Origin: Gemmiger sp. An87 | GTDB taxonomy: Bacteria > Bacillota > Clostridia > Oscillospirales > Ruminococcaceae | Length of the DNA: 47,440 nucleotides | Assembly (NCBI RefSeq): GCF_002159185.1 | Contig: NZ_NFHD01000027.1 | Span: 1 to 47,440 of the forward strand | Direction of reading: 5' to 3' | Shown here: positions 30,639 to 38,535 of the stretch, piece by piece | Numbering within the stretch: the stretch's first letter is position 1 | How the letters are laid out: every line of letters begins with the position of its first letter | Notes under the pieces: generated by a model | The model's database searches: none | What the model saw: the letters and a program-made list of their open reading frames with translations, nothing else | What the model was told of the DNA's origin: nothing | Made by a program: the position numbers and the translations under genes

Positions 30639-30725
30639 CCGCGGCCGCCAAATGCCCTGCCGGTCCTGTGAGGCCGGCGGTGCCCAAGGGGGGTATGCTT
30701 GTTCACAACTCACAATGGGCCGCGG
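30639..30725 (-). promoter_or_regulatory. Structured 5' leader of greA mRNA
   Basis: Read leftward, CCGCGGCC (30718-30725) can pair with GGCCGCGG (30639-30646), closing a domain of about 87 nt. Inside it a hairpin with GCCGG and CCGGC arms (30659-30678) forms. The closed domain ends about 20 nt before the greA ribosome site. The fold does not match a riboswitch I know. Confidence 0.45.
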
Positions 30726-30747
30726 TTTGCTTCCATTTAATTTTGAT

Positions 30748-30776
30748 AGTATAACGAGTTCTGGGGGATTTGTCAA
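30748..30776 (-). promoter_or_regulatory. Promoter of greA
   Basis: Minus-strand TTGACA (30771-30776), 17-bp spacer, TATACT (30748-30753). This is a near-consensus sigma-A promoter. Confidence 0.85.
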
Positions 30777-30836
30777 CCGAACCCCCTTTTTTTGGCTGAA
30801 TGACCAAAAAACTCTCTTTCTTTTTGGCAAACGGAA

Positions 30837-30872
30837 CGGGGCCCGCGGAAAGGGGGCTTTCCGCGGGTCCCG
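30837..30872 (-). terminator. GC-rich hairpin after EF-G-like gene
   Basis: A 16-bp stem with one mismatch region (30837-30852 and 30857-30872) and loop GGGG. The leftward side lacks a clean U run, while the rightward side has TTTTC. It is the only hairpin after the EF-G-like stop codon. Confidence 0.6.
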
Positions 30873-30906
30873 TTTTCAATTCATTGTTATGCCAGGGGCA
30901 ACGGAT

Positions 30907-32991
30907 TTATTCCTCGTCGTCGGTGTTGCCGCGCAGCTTCTTGGCTTCCTCGATGACCTTACCTTCCAGGTTGGAGGGCAGAGGCTCATAGCGGGCAAAC
31001 TCCAGAGTGAAGTGGCCGCGGCCCTGGGTCAGCTGGCGCATAAAGGTGGTGAAGTCCTGCATCTCGGCCATGGGCACCTCGGCTACAACCTCCTGCAGGC
31101 CGTCCTCGTCCGGGTTCATGCCCAGAACACGGCCGCGCCGCTTGGTCACATCGCCCATCACATCGCCGGTGTTGTCGGCGGGAACGTGGGCCTTCAGGGT
31201 GCCCACAGGCTCCAGAATCATGGGACCTGCCTCGGGTAGAGCGGCCTTATAGGCCAGCTTGGCGGCCATGATGAAGGCCATTTCGCTGGAGTCCACCGGA
31301 TGGTAGCTGCCGTCCAGCAGGGTGGCCTTCAGGCCAACCACCGGGTAACCTGCCAGCACGCCGTGCTCGGCTGCCTGGCGCAGGCCCTTTTCCACTGCGG
31401 GGAAGTAGTTCTTGGGCACGCTGCCGCCGAACACCTTCTCCTCGAAGACCAGCTCTTCGCTGTCGCAGGGCTCGAACTCGATCCACACGTCACCGAACTG
31501 GCCGTGGCCGCCGGTCTGCTTCTTGTGACGGCCCTGGGCCTTGCACTTCTTGCGCACGGACTCGCGATAGGCCACTCTGGGCACGGTGAGCTCCACGTCC
31601 ACGCCGAACTTTGCCTTCAGCTTGGCGACCACCACGTCCAGATGCTGCTCGCCCAGGCCGCTGATGATCTGCTGGCCGGTCTCGGTATCCATACGGTAGG
31701 TCAGGGTGGGGTCCTCTTCCATCAGGCGGGCCAGAGCCGCGCCGATCTTGCCCTCGTCGCCCTTCTTGGCCACACGGATGGCCATGGACAGGGTGGGCGT
31801 GGGGAAGGTGGGGGCGGGCAGCTTGACCACTCGGCCAGCCTCACACAGGGTATCGCCGGTCTGGGCGGTGGGCAGCTTGGTCACTGCGCCGATGTCGCCC
31901 GCGCCGATGGCGGTGGTATCGGTCTGCTTTTTGCCCTTCACATAGAGCAGCTTGCCCATGCGCTCGGCCTCGCCGGTGCGGGCGTTCACCAGAGCGCTGT
32001 CGCTCTTCAGGGTGCCGCTGGCCACCTTCACGTAGGACAGCTTGCCCACAAAGGGATCGGCCACTGTCTTGAATACATAGGCAGCCAGGGGGCCGGCCTC
32101 ATCGCAGGTAACCTCCACCGGCTCACCGGCGGCATCCTCGGCCACAACAGCGGGTACGTCCGCCGGGCTGGGCAGCAGGACCTTCAGGTTGTAGAGCAGC
32201 ATGTCCAGACCCTGCTGGTTCACGGCGCTGCCGCAGAACACGGGGGTGATGGCGCCGGTACGGCAGCCCTTGGCCAGGCCGTTCACGATCTCCTCGGTGG
32301 TGAAGGGCTCGCCGGAGAAGAACTTTTCCATCAGCTCGTCGTCGGTCTCGGCCACGGCCTCGCTCATGGCGGCGACCAGGCCCTCCAGGCGGTGGCCCAT
32401 CTCGGGCAGCTCCACCTGAACTTGCTTGCCGCTCTCATACTTGAAGGCCTTCTGGCTGAACAGGTTCACATACAGAATGGTGCCGTCGTCCTGCCGCACA
32501 GGCACAACGCAGGGGCAGATGCTGGGGCCGAACTTGGTCTTCAGGTTTTCCAGGATCTTGTAGTAATTGGCATTTTCCAGATCGGTCTTGTTCACGAACA
32601 CGATCTTGCTCTTGCCGTGCTTTTCGGCCAGATGGAAGGCCTTTTCCGCGCCAACGGTCACACCCGAACGGGCCGACACAGTGATCAGAACGCTCTCTGC
32701 CGCCTGAATGCCCTCGTACATGCCCAGCTCAAAATCAAACAGGCCGGGGGCGTCGATGAAATTCAGCTTCACACCGTCGTACTCCACGGGGGCAACGGCC
32801 GCTGCCAGGCTGGCGTGGCGCTTCTGCTCCTCGGGATCAAAGTCGCACACGGTGTTGCCGTCCTGCACGGTACCGGCGCGCTGCATCTCAGAATCGGTGC
32901 TGAACAGCAGTGCTTCGATCAGGGTGGTCTTGCCGCAGCCGGCGTGGCCGGCTACTAGGATGTTTCGGATGTCTTTGTTGGCGTAATTCAT
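30907..32991 (-). CDS. EF-G-like translational GTPase (EF-G2 type)
   Basis: 694 residues with full EF-G domain order. The G domain has VAGHAGCGKTTLIEAL where true EF-G reads AHIDAGKTT, DAPGLFDF (G3, in place of DTPGH) and NKTDLE (G4). Domain II follows at about 290, and domain IV includes GGHGQFGDVWIEFEP. The C terminus is FARYEPLPSNLEGKVIEEAK. These departures place it with the EF-G-like paralogs, not fusA proper. Its role is uncertain: an alternative translocation or recycling factor. The ribosome site is weak (GAGAGGGTATTAACT). A canonical fusA must lie elsewhere. Confidence 0.9.
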   Translation of the reverse strand: MNYANKDIRNILVAGHAGCGKTTLIEALLFSTDSEMQRAGTVQDGNTVCDFDPEEQKRHASLAAAVAPVEYDGVKLNFIDAPGLFDFELGMYEGIQAAESVLITVSARSGVTVGAEKAFHLAEKHGKSKIVFVNKTDLENANYYKILENLKTKFGPSICPCVVPVRQDDGTILYVNLFSQKAFKYESGKQVQVELPEMGHRLEGLVAAMSEAVAETDDELMEKFFSGEPFTTEEIVNGLAKGCRTGAITPVFCGSAVNQQGLDMLLYNLKVLLPSPADVPAVVAEDAAGEPVEVTCDEAGPLAAYVFKTVADPFVGKLSYVKVASGTLKSDSALVNARTGEAERMGKLLYVKGKKQTDTTAIGAGDIGAVTKLPTAQTGDTLCEAGRVVKLPAPTFPTPTLSMAIRVAKKGDEGKIGAALARLMEEDPTLTYRMDTETGQQIISGLGEQHLDVVVAKLKAKFGVDVELTVPRVAYRESVRKKCKAQGRHKKQTGGHGQFGDVWIEFEPCDSEELVFEEKVFGGSVPKNYFPAVEKGLRQAAEHGVLAGYPVVGLKATLLDGSYHPVDSSEMAFIMAAKLAYKAALPEAGPMILEPVGTLKAHVPADNTGDVMGDVTKRRGRVLGMNPDEDGLQEVVAEVPMAEMQDFTTFMRQLTQGRGHFTLEFARYEPLPSNLEGKVIEEAKKLRGNTDDEE

Positions 32992-33197
32992 AAGTTAATA
33001 CCCTCTCTTCTGCCGCCTGTTTTGCCACGAGAAATTGCAGCGGCAGCAATCTATACAAAAATCTTATCACAATCCATGAGCTTTTTAAAGATAATGTTCT
33101 AAAAAAAGCCTGGTTTCCCTGCACAAAATCCACTGTAAGCTTTGTGCAGATTGCCTATTGACGGAAAAAGCAGCCACGCTTTTGCACCAAAACGCAC

Positions 33198-33228
33198 AAA
33201 AGGCGTGCCCGCTTGGGGCACGCCTTTT
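33198..33228 (-). terminator. Intrinsic terminator of rlmB operon
   Basis: A 13-bp perfect stem (33198-33210 and 33216-33228), loop GCTTG. It has A on the left and T on the right, so it works both ways. It lies 24 bp after the stop of the 965-residue gene. Confidence 0.85.
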
Positions 33229-33251
33229 GGTAGTTTTTAAAACACGTTCTA

Positions 33252-36149
33252 TTACTCGTATCGCTTGAGCATGGGGATCATGAGGGTGAGCACCGCCCAG
33301 GCCGCCTGGTAGAGCACCAGCGCGGGCAGGGCCAGCGCCGCCATGCCGCCGGTGAAGGCCAGCAGCAACGCCAGCACCACGCTGACCAGGATGCCCGCCG
33401 CCTGCACCAGAGAGGAGGTGCGCTCGGCCGAGGCTGCGCCCGCCGCCGCCAGCAGACCACCCACAAAGGAGGTGAAGCTGCCGATGTGGGCCATGCAGCC
33501 GGGGCTGTACTGCCGGTATTCGGTGGCCGGGGCCAGGGCATGCCGCTCGGCGCCGCTGAGCACCTTTATGCTGCCCTCCTCCAGGCCGTAGATCTGACTG
33601 ATCAGCTCGGTGGTCAGCGAGAAGTCGTCGCTCTTCACCAGCACCGACACACCCTGACGGTTCAGAGCCTCCAGCACATGGGCGGCCTGTTCGTCGGCCT
33701 TGTAGCTGACCAGGAACATGCCGAACAGCCGGCCGCTCACCGCCAGATAGATGGCCTGCTTTTTGCCCTTGGTGTAGCGGTTCTCGTAGTCCAGGGAGGG
33801 AATCTCCACTCCCTGCTTTTCCATCATGGCCCGGTTGCCGATGATGACCCGCTTGTCGCCCACCCAGGCGGTGAAGCCGAAGCCGGGATCATTTTCCAGG
33901 CTTTCCACCGGGAACAGGATATTGGTCTTGCCCTGGATGATGTTCATGAACACATCCCGCAGGGTATCGCAGCCCGCGATGAGCACCGACGCGGCGTACA
34001 GGATGGCCAGGTCAATGCGCTCCTTTTCGAAGGTCTTGATGCCGTGCAGCCGCACGCTTTTGGCGGGGAACAGATCCTTCGCGCCCACTACGATCATGTT
34101 GGCGCCGCTCAGCTCCTCGATGGAGCTCCAGCCGGGCACAACCGCGCCCACACGAGCGGCACTCTTCTGCATCAGCATGCCGGGCACCGCTGCCAGCAGG
34201 GTGGCGCTGGCCGGGCCGCCCAGGCACAAAGTGCCCGCGAAGGCGGTGAAGGCCATGGCCAGCCCCTGTTTGGAGAACAGGGCGATCAGCGCGGTGAGTA
34301 GCGCCGCACCGGCCAGCACCCAGCTCATGCGCTGAAGCATCCGGTCACTGGCGCGCACCGAGAAGCTGCGGCGCAAAAAGCCCTCCACCAGGGTGGTGGG
34401 GCGGCTGGCTACCAGGCAGGGCTCCGGCTCGCCCAGGCCCTCGGCCAGGCGGGTGCAGAGCTCCTCATCGTCCAGCCGGAAGGCGGCCACATGCTCGTTT
34501 CCGGTGCTGACCAGCGCGAAGTTGCGGCTGATCACACCGCTCATCAGGTATTTGCCCAGCGCGCCGAAGCAGAGCAGCAGCGCCGCCGGGGCAGCAAACA
34601 GGGTAATCTTGTCGGCCTCAAAAGAGTCAGCCTTCATCATCAGCACCAGCAGCTGAGCCAGTGCGCCCACACCCGCCAGCGCCAGCACGCTGTCCGGCGT
34701 GGGGGCGCCCCACAGGCCGCGGATGCCGTTCCAGAACACCCGCCAGTTCACAGCGCAGGCCACAGCCAACAGCACCAGGTTCACCGCCAGATAAGCCATG
34801 GGCGCCACCGCCGGGTCCACCGCGCCGATGGCAGGCAGCGGACTGTCGCCCACCGCCAGGCCCAGATACAGCAGCACCAGGCCCGCCGCGGCACTAACGC
34901 CGGTGCGGATGGCAGTGGTCAGGCGCAGCCGGTCCAGATCCTGCTGGACAATCGGCGCGTCCGCCGGGTTTTCGTAATCCTCCACATATTCCGGACCGGG
35001 CTCCTCCGCAAAGGGTTCGCCGGGCACTTCATCGCCCAGCAGACGGGGCGCGCCGCCCTGGTCCGCATCGTCTTTCTCCATCACCCGGGTGGCATCCGGG
35101 CCGGGCTCGTTTTCCCATTCCACATCCAGCTGCACCGAACCGGTAGGATGCTCCTCCAGCTCCAGTTCTTCGGGCCGGAGCACCATGGTCGGCTGATCCG
35201 CTTCTGCGGACCTGGATTTCTTTTCAGGCTCCGGAGCAGGCCGGGTGGGCGCATCGTCCACCGCGGGCGCCTCCGGCTGCCGGGCGGATTTTACCGGTTC
35301 TGCCTCCAGTGTGGGGCTCTCCACCGGCTCGATCTTCACCGCGCCCACCGGCTGGGGCCGGGCGGGCTTTGCGGACTCGACCATCGGGCGGGCCGGGGTC
35401 TGGTCCGGCAGCGGCAGCTCAACCGTACCGGAGGCCGGTTCCTCCTGAGGCTCGGCCCTGCGCTCCCGGTGAAACAGACGGAATGGTTCATGCTCCCGGG
35501 CAGGTGGTTCCTCGTCCTCTTCCGGGCCGCCATCCTCCGGCTCCTCGCCGGTCTCTTCTTCGGCCTCGTCCTCGTCGTCTTCGTTCCATTTATGCCAAAA
35601 GCCGAAGCGGCGGCGTTTGGGCGCCCGCTCCTCCGGCTCGTCCTCCTCCGCGTTCAGTTCGGTGGAGTAATCCTCCGCGTCCACGCCCTCCTCATCGTCC
35701 TGGAACTCCGCGTTCTTTTTGCGGCCCACGAACCTGGCGAAAAAGCCGGGATGCTGCTCCTGCTCCAGATCGGGAATAACTGCCACGCTCTCGCTGAAGA
35801 ACTTCTGGAAGTCGCTGTCCATCTGGATGGTGTCGGACAGGCGGGGCGCCTTGGGCTCCTCCTGTTGGGGCGGGGGCGCCGCCTTGGCGGGCTTTTGCTT
35901 TGCCCGGCTCTGGCTGCGCTGCTTCTGAGGCTCCGGCGTCGGCTCCTGCCAGAAGCTCTGGACCGTCCGGTGCGTCGGGGCGGCCGGAGTCTCCGGCTCC
36001 TCCTGCGCTGCCGGAGCCGTCTTCTTCTGTTCCAGCCCCAGATCCGCCAGGATGTCCTCCACTGAGCCGCCTGCCGCAGGGGCGCTCTGCCCCTGCTTCA
36101 AGGTCTCCAGAATATCATCCACCGAGCTGGAATTTCTTTGATCCGCCAT
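33252..36149 (-). CDS. Pseudo-P-type-ATPase membrane protein with long acidic N-terminal region
   Basis: 965 residues. Residues 1-400 are low-complexity, rich in Glu, Pro and Asp. They open with two similar short motifs, SVDDILETLKQG and SVEDILADLGLEQ. From about 405 the chain has P-type ATPase layout: paired membrane helices, an actuator-like part, GGPASATLLAAVPGMLMQK where metal pumps have CPC, and a nucleotide-domain-like GDKRVIIGNRAMMEKQGVEIP (about 765). The phosphorylation motif DKTGT is absent: GAKDLFPAKSVRLHG sits there. The TGDN loop is replaced by VKSDDFS. Three C-terminal helices follow. It is probably catalytically dead and perhaps a sensor or scaffold. GGAGG precedes ATG 36149; rlmB ends 44 bp upstream. 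Confidence 0.85.
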   Translation of the reverse strand: MADQRNSSSVDDILETLKQGQSAPAAGGSVEDILADLGLEQKKTAPAAQEEPETPAAPTHRTVQSFWQEPTPEPQKQRSQSRAKQKPAKAAPPPQQEEPKAPRLSDTIQMDSDFQKFFSESVAVIPDLEQEQHPGFFARFVGRKKNAEFQDDEEGVDAEDYSTELNAEEDEPEERAPKRRRFGFWHKWNEDDEDEAEEETGEEPEDGGPEEDEEPPAREHEPFRLFHRERRAEPQEEPASGTVELPLPDQTPARPMVESAKPARPQPVGAVKIEPVESPTLEAEPVKSARQPEAPAVDDAPTRPAPEPEKKSRSAEADQPTMVLRPEELELEEHPTGSVQLDVEWENEPGPDATRVMEKDDADQGGAPRLLGDEVPGEPFAEEPGPEYVEDYENPADAPIVQQDLDRLRLTTAIRTGVSAAAGLVLLYLGLAVGDSPLPAIGAVDPAVAPMAYLAVNLVLLAVACAVNWRVFWNGIRGLWGAPTPDSVLALAGVGALAQLLVLMMKADSFEADKITLFAAPAALLLCFGALGKYLMSGVISRNFALVSTGNEHVAAFRLDDEELCTRLAEGLGEPEPCLVASRPTTLVEGFLRRSFSVRASDRMLQRMSWVLAGAALLTALIALFSKQGLAMAFTAFAGTLCLGGPASATLLAAVPGMLMQKSAARVGAVVPGWSSIEELSGANMIVVGAKDLFPAKSVRLHGIKTFEKERIDLAILYAASVLIAGCDTLRDVFMNIIQGKTNILFPVESLENDPGFGFTAWVGDKRVIIGNRAMMEKQGVEIPSLDYENRYTKGKKQAIYLAVSGRLFGMFLVSYKADEQAAHVLEALNRQGVSVLVKSDDFSLTTELISQIYGLEEGSIKVLSGAERHALAPATEYRQYSPGCMAHIGSFTSFVGGLLAAAGAASAERTSSLVQAAGILVSVVLALLLAFTGGMAALALPALVLYQAAWAVLTLMIPMLKRYE

Positions 36150-36193
36150 GCTCTTTGTTCCTCCGTATGCTAGTTGCTGGCCGGGCGCACTGT

Positions 36194-37054
36194 TCAGCCC
36201 TGGCCGCGCTGGCGGGCGATCTCATACAGGATGATGCCCGCCGCCACGCTCACGTTGAAGCTGTCCACCCCGGTGCCGCGGGCCGCCATGGAAAGGCTGA
36301 CCACACCGTCGCACAGCTTCTTCACCAGCGGGCTCACGCCCCGGCCCTCGCTGCCCATGACCAGGGCCACCGGACCGGTCAGATTATTCTGGTGCAGGGG
36401 CACACCGTCCATGTCTGCACAGTAGACGAAGACGCCCTGTTCCTTCAGGCGGCGAATGCTCTCGCCGATGTTGGCCACCCGGGCCACCGGCAGGCGGGCC
36501 GCCGCGCCGGCGCTGCTCTTCAGCACCGTGGGGGTGATGGCCGCCCCGCCCCGCTTGGGGATCACCACACCGTGGGCGCCGCACAGCAGCGCCGACCGGA
36601 TGATCGCACCCAGGTTGTGGGGGTCCTCCACGCCGTCGCACAGAACCAGGAAGGGAGGCTCGCCCTTCTCTTTGGCCAGGTCCAGCAGCTGCTCCAGGCT
36701 GGCGTATTCCACCGCGCTGGCGAAGGCCGCCACACCCTGGTGACTGTCGGTGCCGCAGGTCAGGCGCAGCTTGTTGGCGTGCACCCGCTTGGCCACCGCA
36801 CCGGCCTCCTTGGCCAGAGCAGTGTAATAGGCGGCCACCGCCTCGGGCAGGGTGTCAGCCAGCAGCACCGTATCCACGCCCGCGCCGCTTTTCAGCAGCT
36901 CGGTCACCGGGTTTTTGCCGTAGACCAGGCTGGACGAGGGCTCCTCAGCCTCCGCGCGGGGGGCGCGCCGCTCGCCTTCGGGGCGGGCCGGACCGGGCCG
37001 CCGGGCGGGGCGCTGGGCGTTGGGGCTGAACTTTTTATCAAACTTCTGAGGCAT
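36194..37054 (-). CDS. rlmB: 23S rRNA (guanosine-2'-O-)-methyltransferase RlmB (TrmH/SpoU family)
   Basis: 286 residues. A basic, disordered N terminus (about 1-45) precedes the L30e-like substrate domain, LVYGKNPVTELLKSG. The SPOUT catalytic domain has motif 1 NLGAIIRSALLCG, motif 2 LVMGSEGRGVSPL and motif 3 DSFNVSVAAGIILYE. It methylates a ribose in 23S rRNA using S-adenosylmethionine within a trefoil knot. AAAGGAGACGG precedes ATG 37054. The pseudo-P-type ATPase gene follows 44 bp later in the same transcript. Confidence 0.93.
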   Translation of the reverse strand: MPQKFDKKFSPNAQRPARRPGPARPEGERRAPRAEAEEPSSSLVYGKNPVTELLKSGAGVDTVLLADTLPEAVAAYYTALAKEAGAVAKRVHANKLRLTCGTDSHQGVAAFASAVEYASLEQLLDLAKEKGEPPFLVLCDGVEDPHNLGAIIRSALLCGAHGVVIPKRGGAAITPTVLKSSAGAAARLPVARVANIGESIRRLKEQGVFVYCADMDGVPLHQNNLTGPVALVMGSEGRGVSPLVKKLCDGVVSLSMAARGTGVDSFNVSVAAGIILYEIARQRGQG

Positions 37055-37563
37055 GGGCCGTCTCCTTTGTCAAAGCCCGTGGACCGGGCCGTGTTATCGC
37101 TATTCTTTGCGGTTTTTCCCGTATGTAAATTAAAGTATAACACTATACTGCGTTTTTTGCCACTGTTTGACGCCAAGTTTTTCGGCCCGAACAGTCCCCC
37201 TTCCTGCTGGAGTTTGGGCGGAGCGGGGCTTTTCCAAACGCACAAAACGCGGTAAAATGCAAGGGGAATTTTTTCACCCGTTCTTTTTCGCCGGTTATAC
37301 CAGTTGTAAACCGCAAAAAGATTTCCACATGTTGAAAACCCTGTTGAAAGTGTTGACAAGTGGCTATTTTGAGCCATTTTCTCACAATTCCCAACGGGTT
37401 TTCAACATCGCGGTGGAAAGTTTTCTTCTTAACAGGCTGTTGAACATGAAATTTGTCCTACTCTTTTTCGACAAAACCCGGTGGATGAGGCCGGATTTTT
37501 TCTCTTTTTTTACCAGCAAGCGGCCAAAAGCCGCAAAATTCTTACCCGTCAGGAGGGAACCCG
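37055..37563. other. 509-bp divergent intergenic region with DnaA-box-like nonamers
   Basis: No gene was seen. A palindrome AGTATAACACTATACT (37134-37149) offers TATACT -10 elements on both strands. Between 37321 and 37450 there are repeated TGTTGAA elements: TGTTGAAAA (37330), TGTTGAAAG (37342), TGTTGACAA (37351), reverse TTTTCAACA (37399) and TGTTGAACA (37438), with TTTCCACA at 37322. TTGTGGAAAA follows at 37571 inside the next gene. Most match 7 of 9 bases of the DnaA box TTATCCACA or its complement. No dnaA, dnaN or rpmH is in the window. Confidence 0.5.
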
Positions 37564-38418
37564 TTGATTATTGTGGAAAACTGCGGCGGCATGGACCTGG
37601 CCGCCACCCTGGACTGCGGCCAGGCATTCCGATGGCAGGCCGATGGAGCAGCCTGGCACGGCATTGTGGAAAACCGCTCCGTCACCGCCCGGATGGAGGG
37701 CGACGCGCTGATTTTAGAGGGCGCGTCGGAGACCGACCGGGATTTCTGGGTGCACTATTTTGCGCTGGATGTGGACTACCCCGCCCTGCTGGAAAAATTC
37801 TGTTCCGGCAACAAACGGCTGGCCGAGTGCGTGCGGTGGAACCCGGGCATCCGGGTGCTGCGCCAGCCCTTCTTTGAGACGCTGTGCACCTTCATCATCA
37901 GCCAGAACAACAACATCCCCCGCATCAAAGCCATTGTGGAGCGGCTTTGCACCGGGCTGGGCCAGCCGCTGGAGGGCGGCGGCTACGGCTTTCCCAGCGC
38001 TGAAACGCTGGCGGCGCTGGAGCCGGAGGACCTGGCCTTTCTGCGGGCGGGCTGGCGGGCGGAATACCTGATCGACGCGGCCCGCCGGGTAGCCGGGGGC
38101 CAGATCGACGAAACCGCCCTGCGCGCTATGCCCATGGAAAACGCCCGGGCCGTTCTGTGCACCATAAAGGGGGTGGGTCCCAAGGTGGCGGACTGCGTGC
38201 TGTTGTACAGCCTTTCCTTCTGGAAGGCCTTCCCCATGGACGTGTGGATGAAAAAAGCCATGTGCCAGCTGTTCCCCCGCGGGGTGCCGGTAAGCTGCCG
38301 CGGCCACGAGGGAATTGCCCAGCAATTCATCTTCGACTATGCCCGTCACCATCTGCCCAGCGGCCAAAAACAAAAATCCGCACGAAAAATGCATGCCAAA
38401 CAATCAAGCGGGAATTGA
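37564..38418 (+). CDS. 8-oxoguanine DNA glycosylase, OGG1-like
   Basis: 284 residues. The N-terminal OGG domain has LDCGQAFRWQ. The core has ETLCTFIISQNNNIPRIK and the helix-hairpin-helix with IKGVGPKVADCVLLYSL. It carries the catalytic Lys (in GPK) and the downstream Asp (in FPMDVW), the HhH-GPD signature of bifunctional glycosylases. It removes 8-oxoguanine and nicks the abasic site. TTG 37564 is the start, 6 bp after AGGAGGGA. A basic tail (GQKQKSARKMHAKQSSGN) ends the chain. Confidence 0.93.
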   Translation: MIIVENCGGMDLAATLDCGQAFRWQADGAAWHGIVENRSVTARMEGDALILEGASETDRDFWVHYFALDVDYPALLEKFCSGNKRLAECVRWNPGIRVLRQPFFETLCTFIISQNNNIPRIKAIVERLCTGLGQPLEGGGYGFPSAETLAALEPEDLAFLRAGWRAEYLIDAARRVAGGQIDETALRAMPMENARAVLCTIKGVGPKVADCVLLYSLSFWKAFPMDVWMKKAMCQLFPRGVPVSCRGHEGIAQQFIFDYARHHLPSGQKQKSARKMHAKQSSGN

Positions 38419-38443
38419 TTTTGCGGCCAAGTTGGGTTATACT
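38415..38443 (+). promoter_or_regulatory. Promoter upstream of fba
   Basis: TTGATT (38415-38420), 17-bp spacer, TATACT (38438-38443). The -35 overlaps the glycosylase stop codon. Transcripts starting here must cross a terminator-like hairpin before fba. Confidence 0.6.
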
Positions 38444-38452
38444 GTTGGCAGG

Positions 38453-38508
38453 ATAAAAACTTAACATCATGTTTTTATTCCCCCGCACCGCTCACGGTGC
38501 GGTTTTTT
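38453..38508 (+). terminator. Terminator-like leader hairpins upstream of fba
   Basis: The first hairpin pairs ATAAAAAC (38453-38460) with GTTTTTAT (38471-38478). The second is a strong intrinsic terminator, CCGCACCG (38483-38490), loop CTCA, CGGTGCGG (38495-38502), then TTTTTT. Only 27 bp separate it from the fba ATG. It is either the end of the glycosylase transcript with leaky read-through, or an attenuator. Confidence 0.7.
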
Positions 38509-38535
38509 AAGAGAGAAAATGGAGGTATCATTATC

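Noticed and set aside
37055-37563. Chromosomal replication origin
   Set aside because: DnaA-like boxes are weak (mostly 7 of 9) and dnaA, dnaN, rpmH and other origin markers are absent; kept only as a finding to test.
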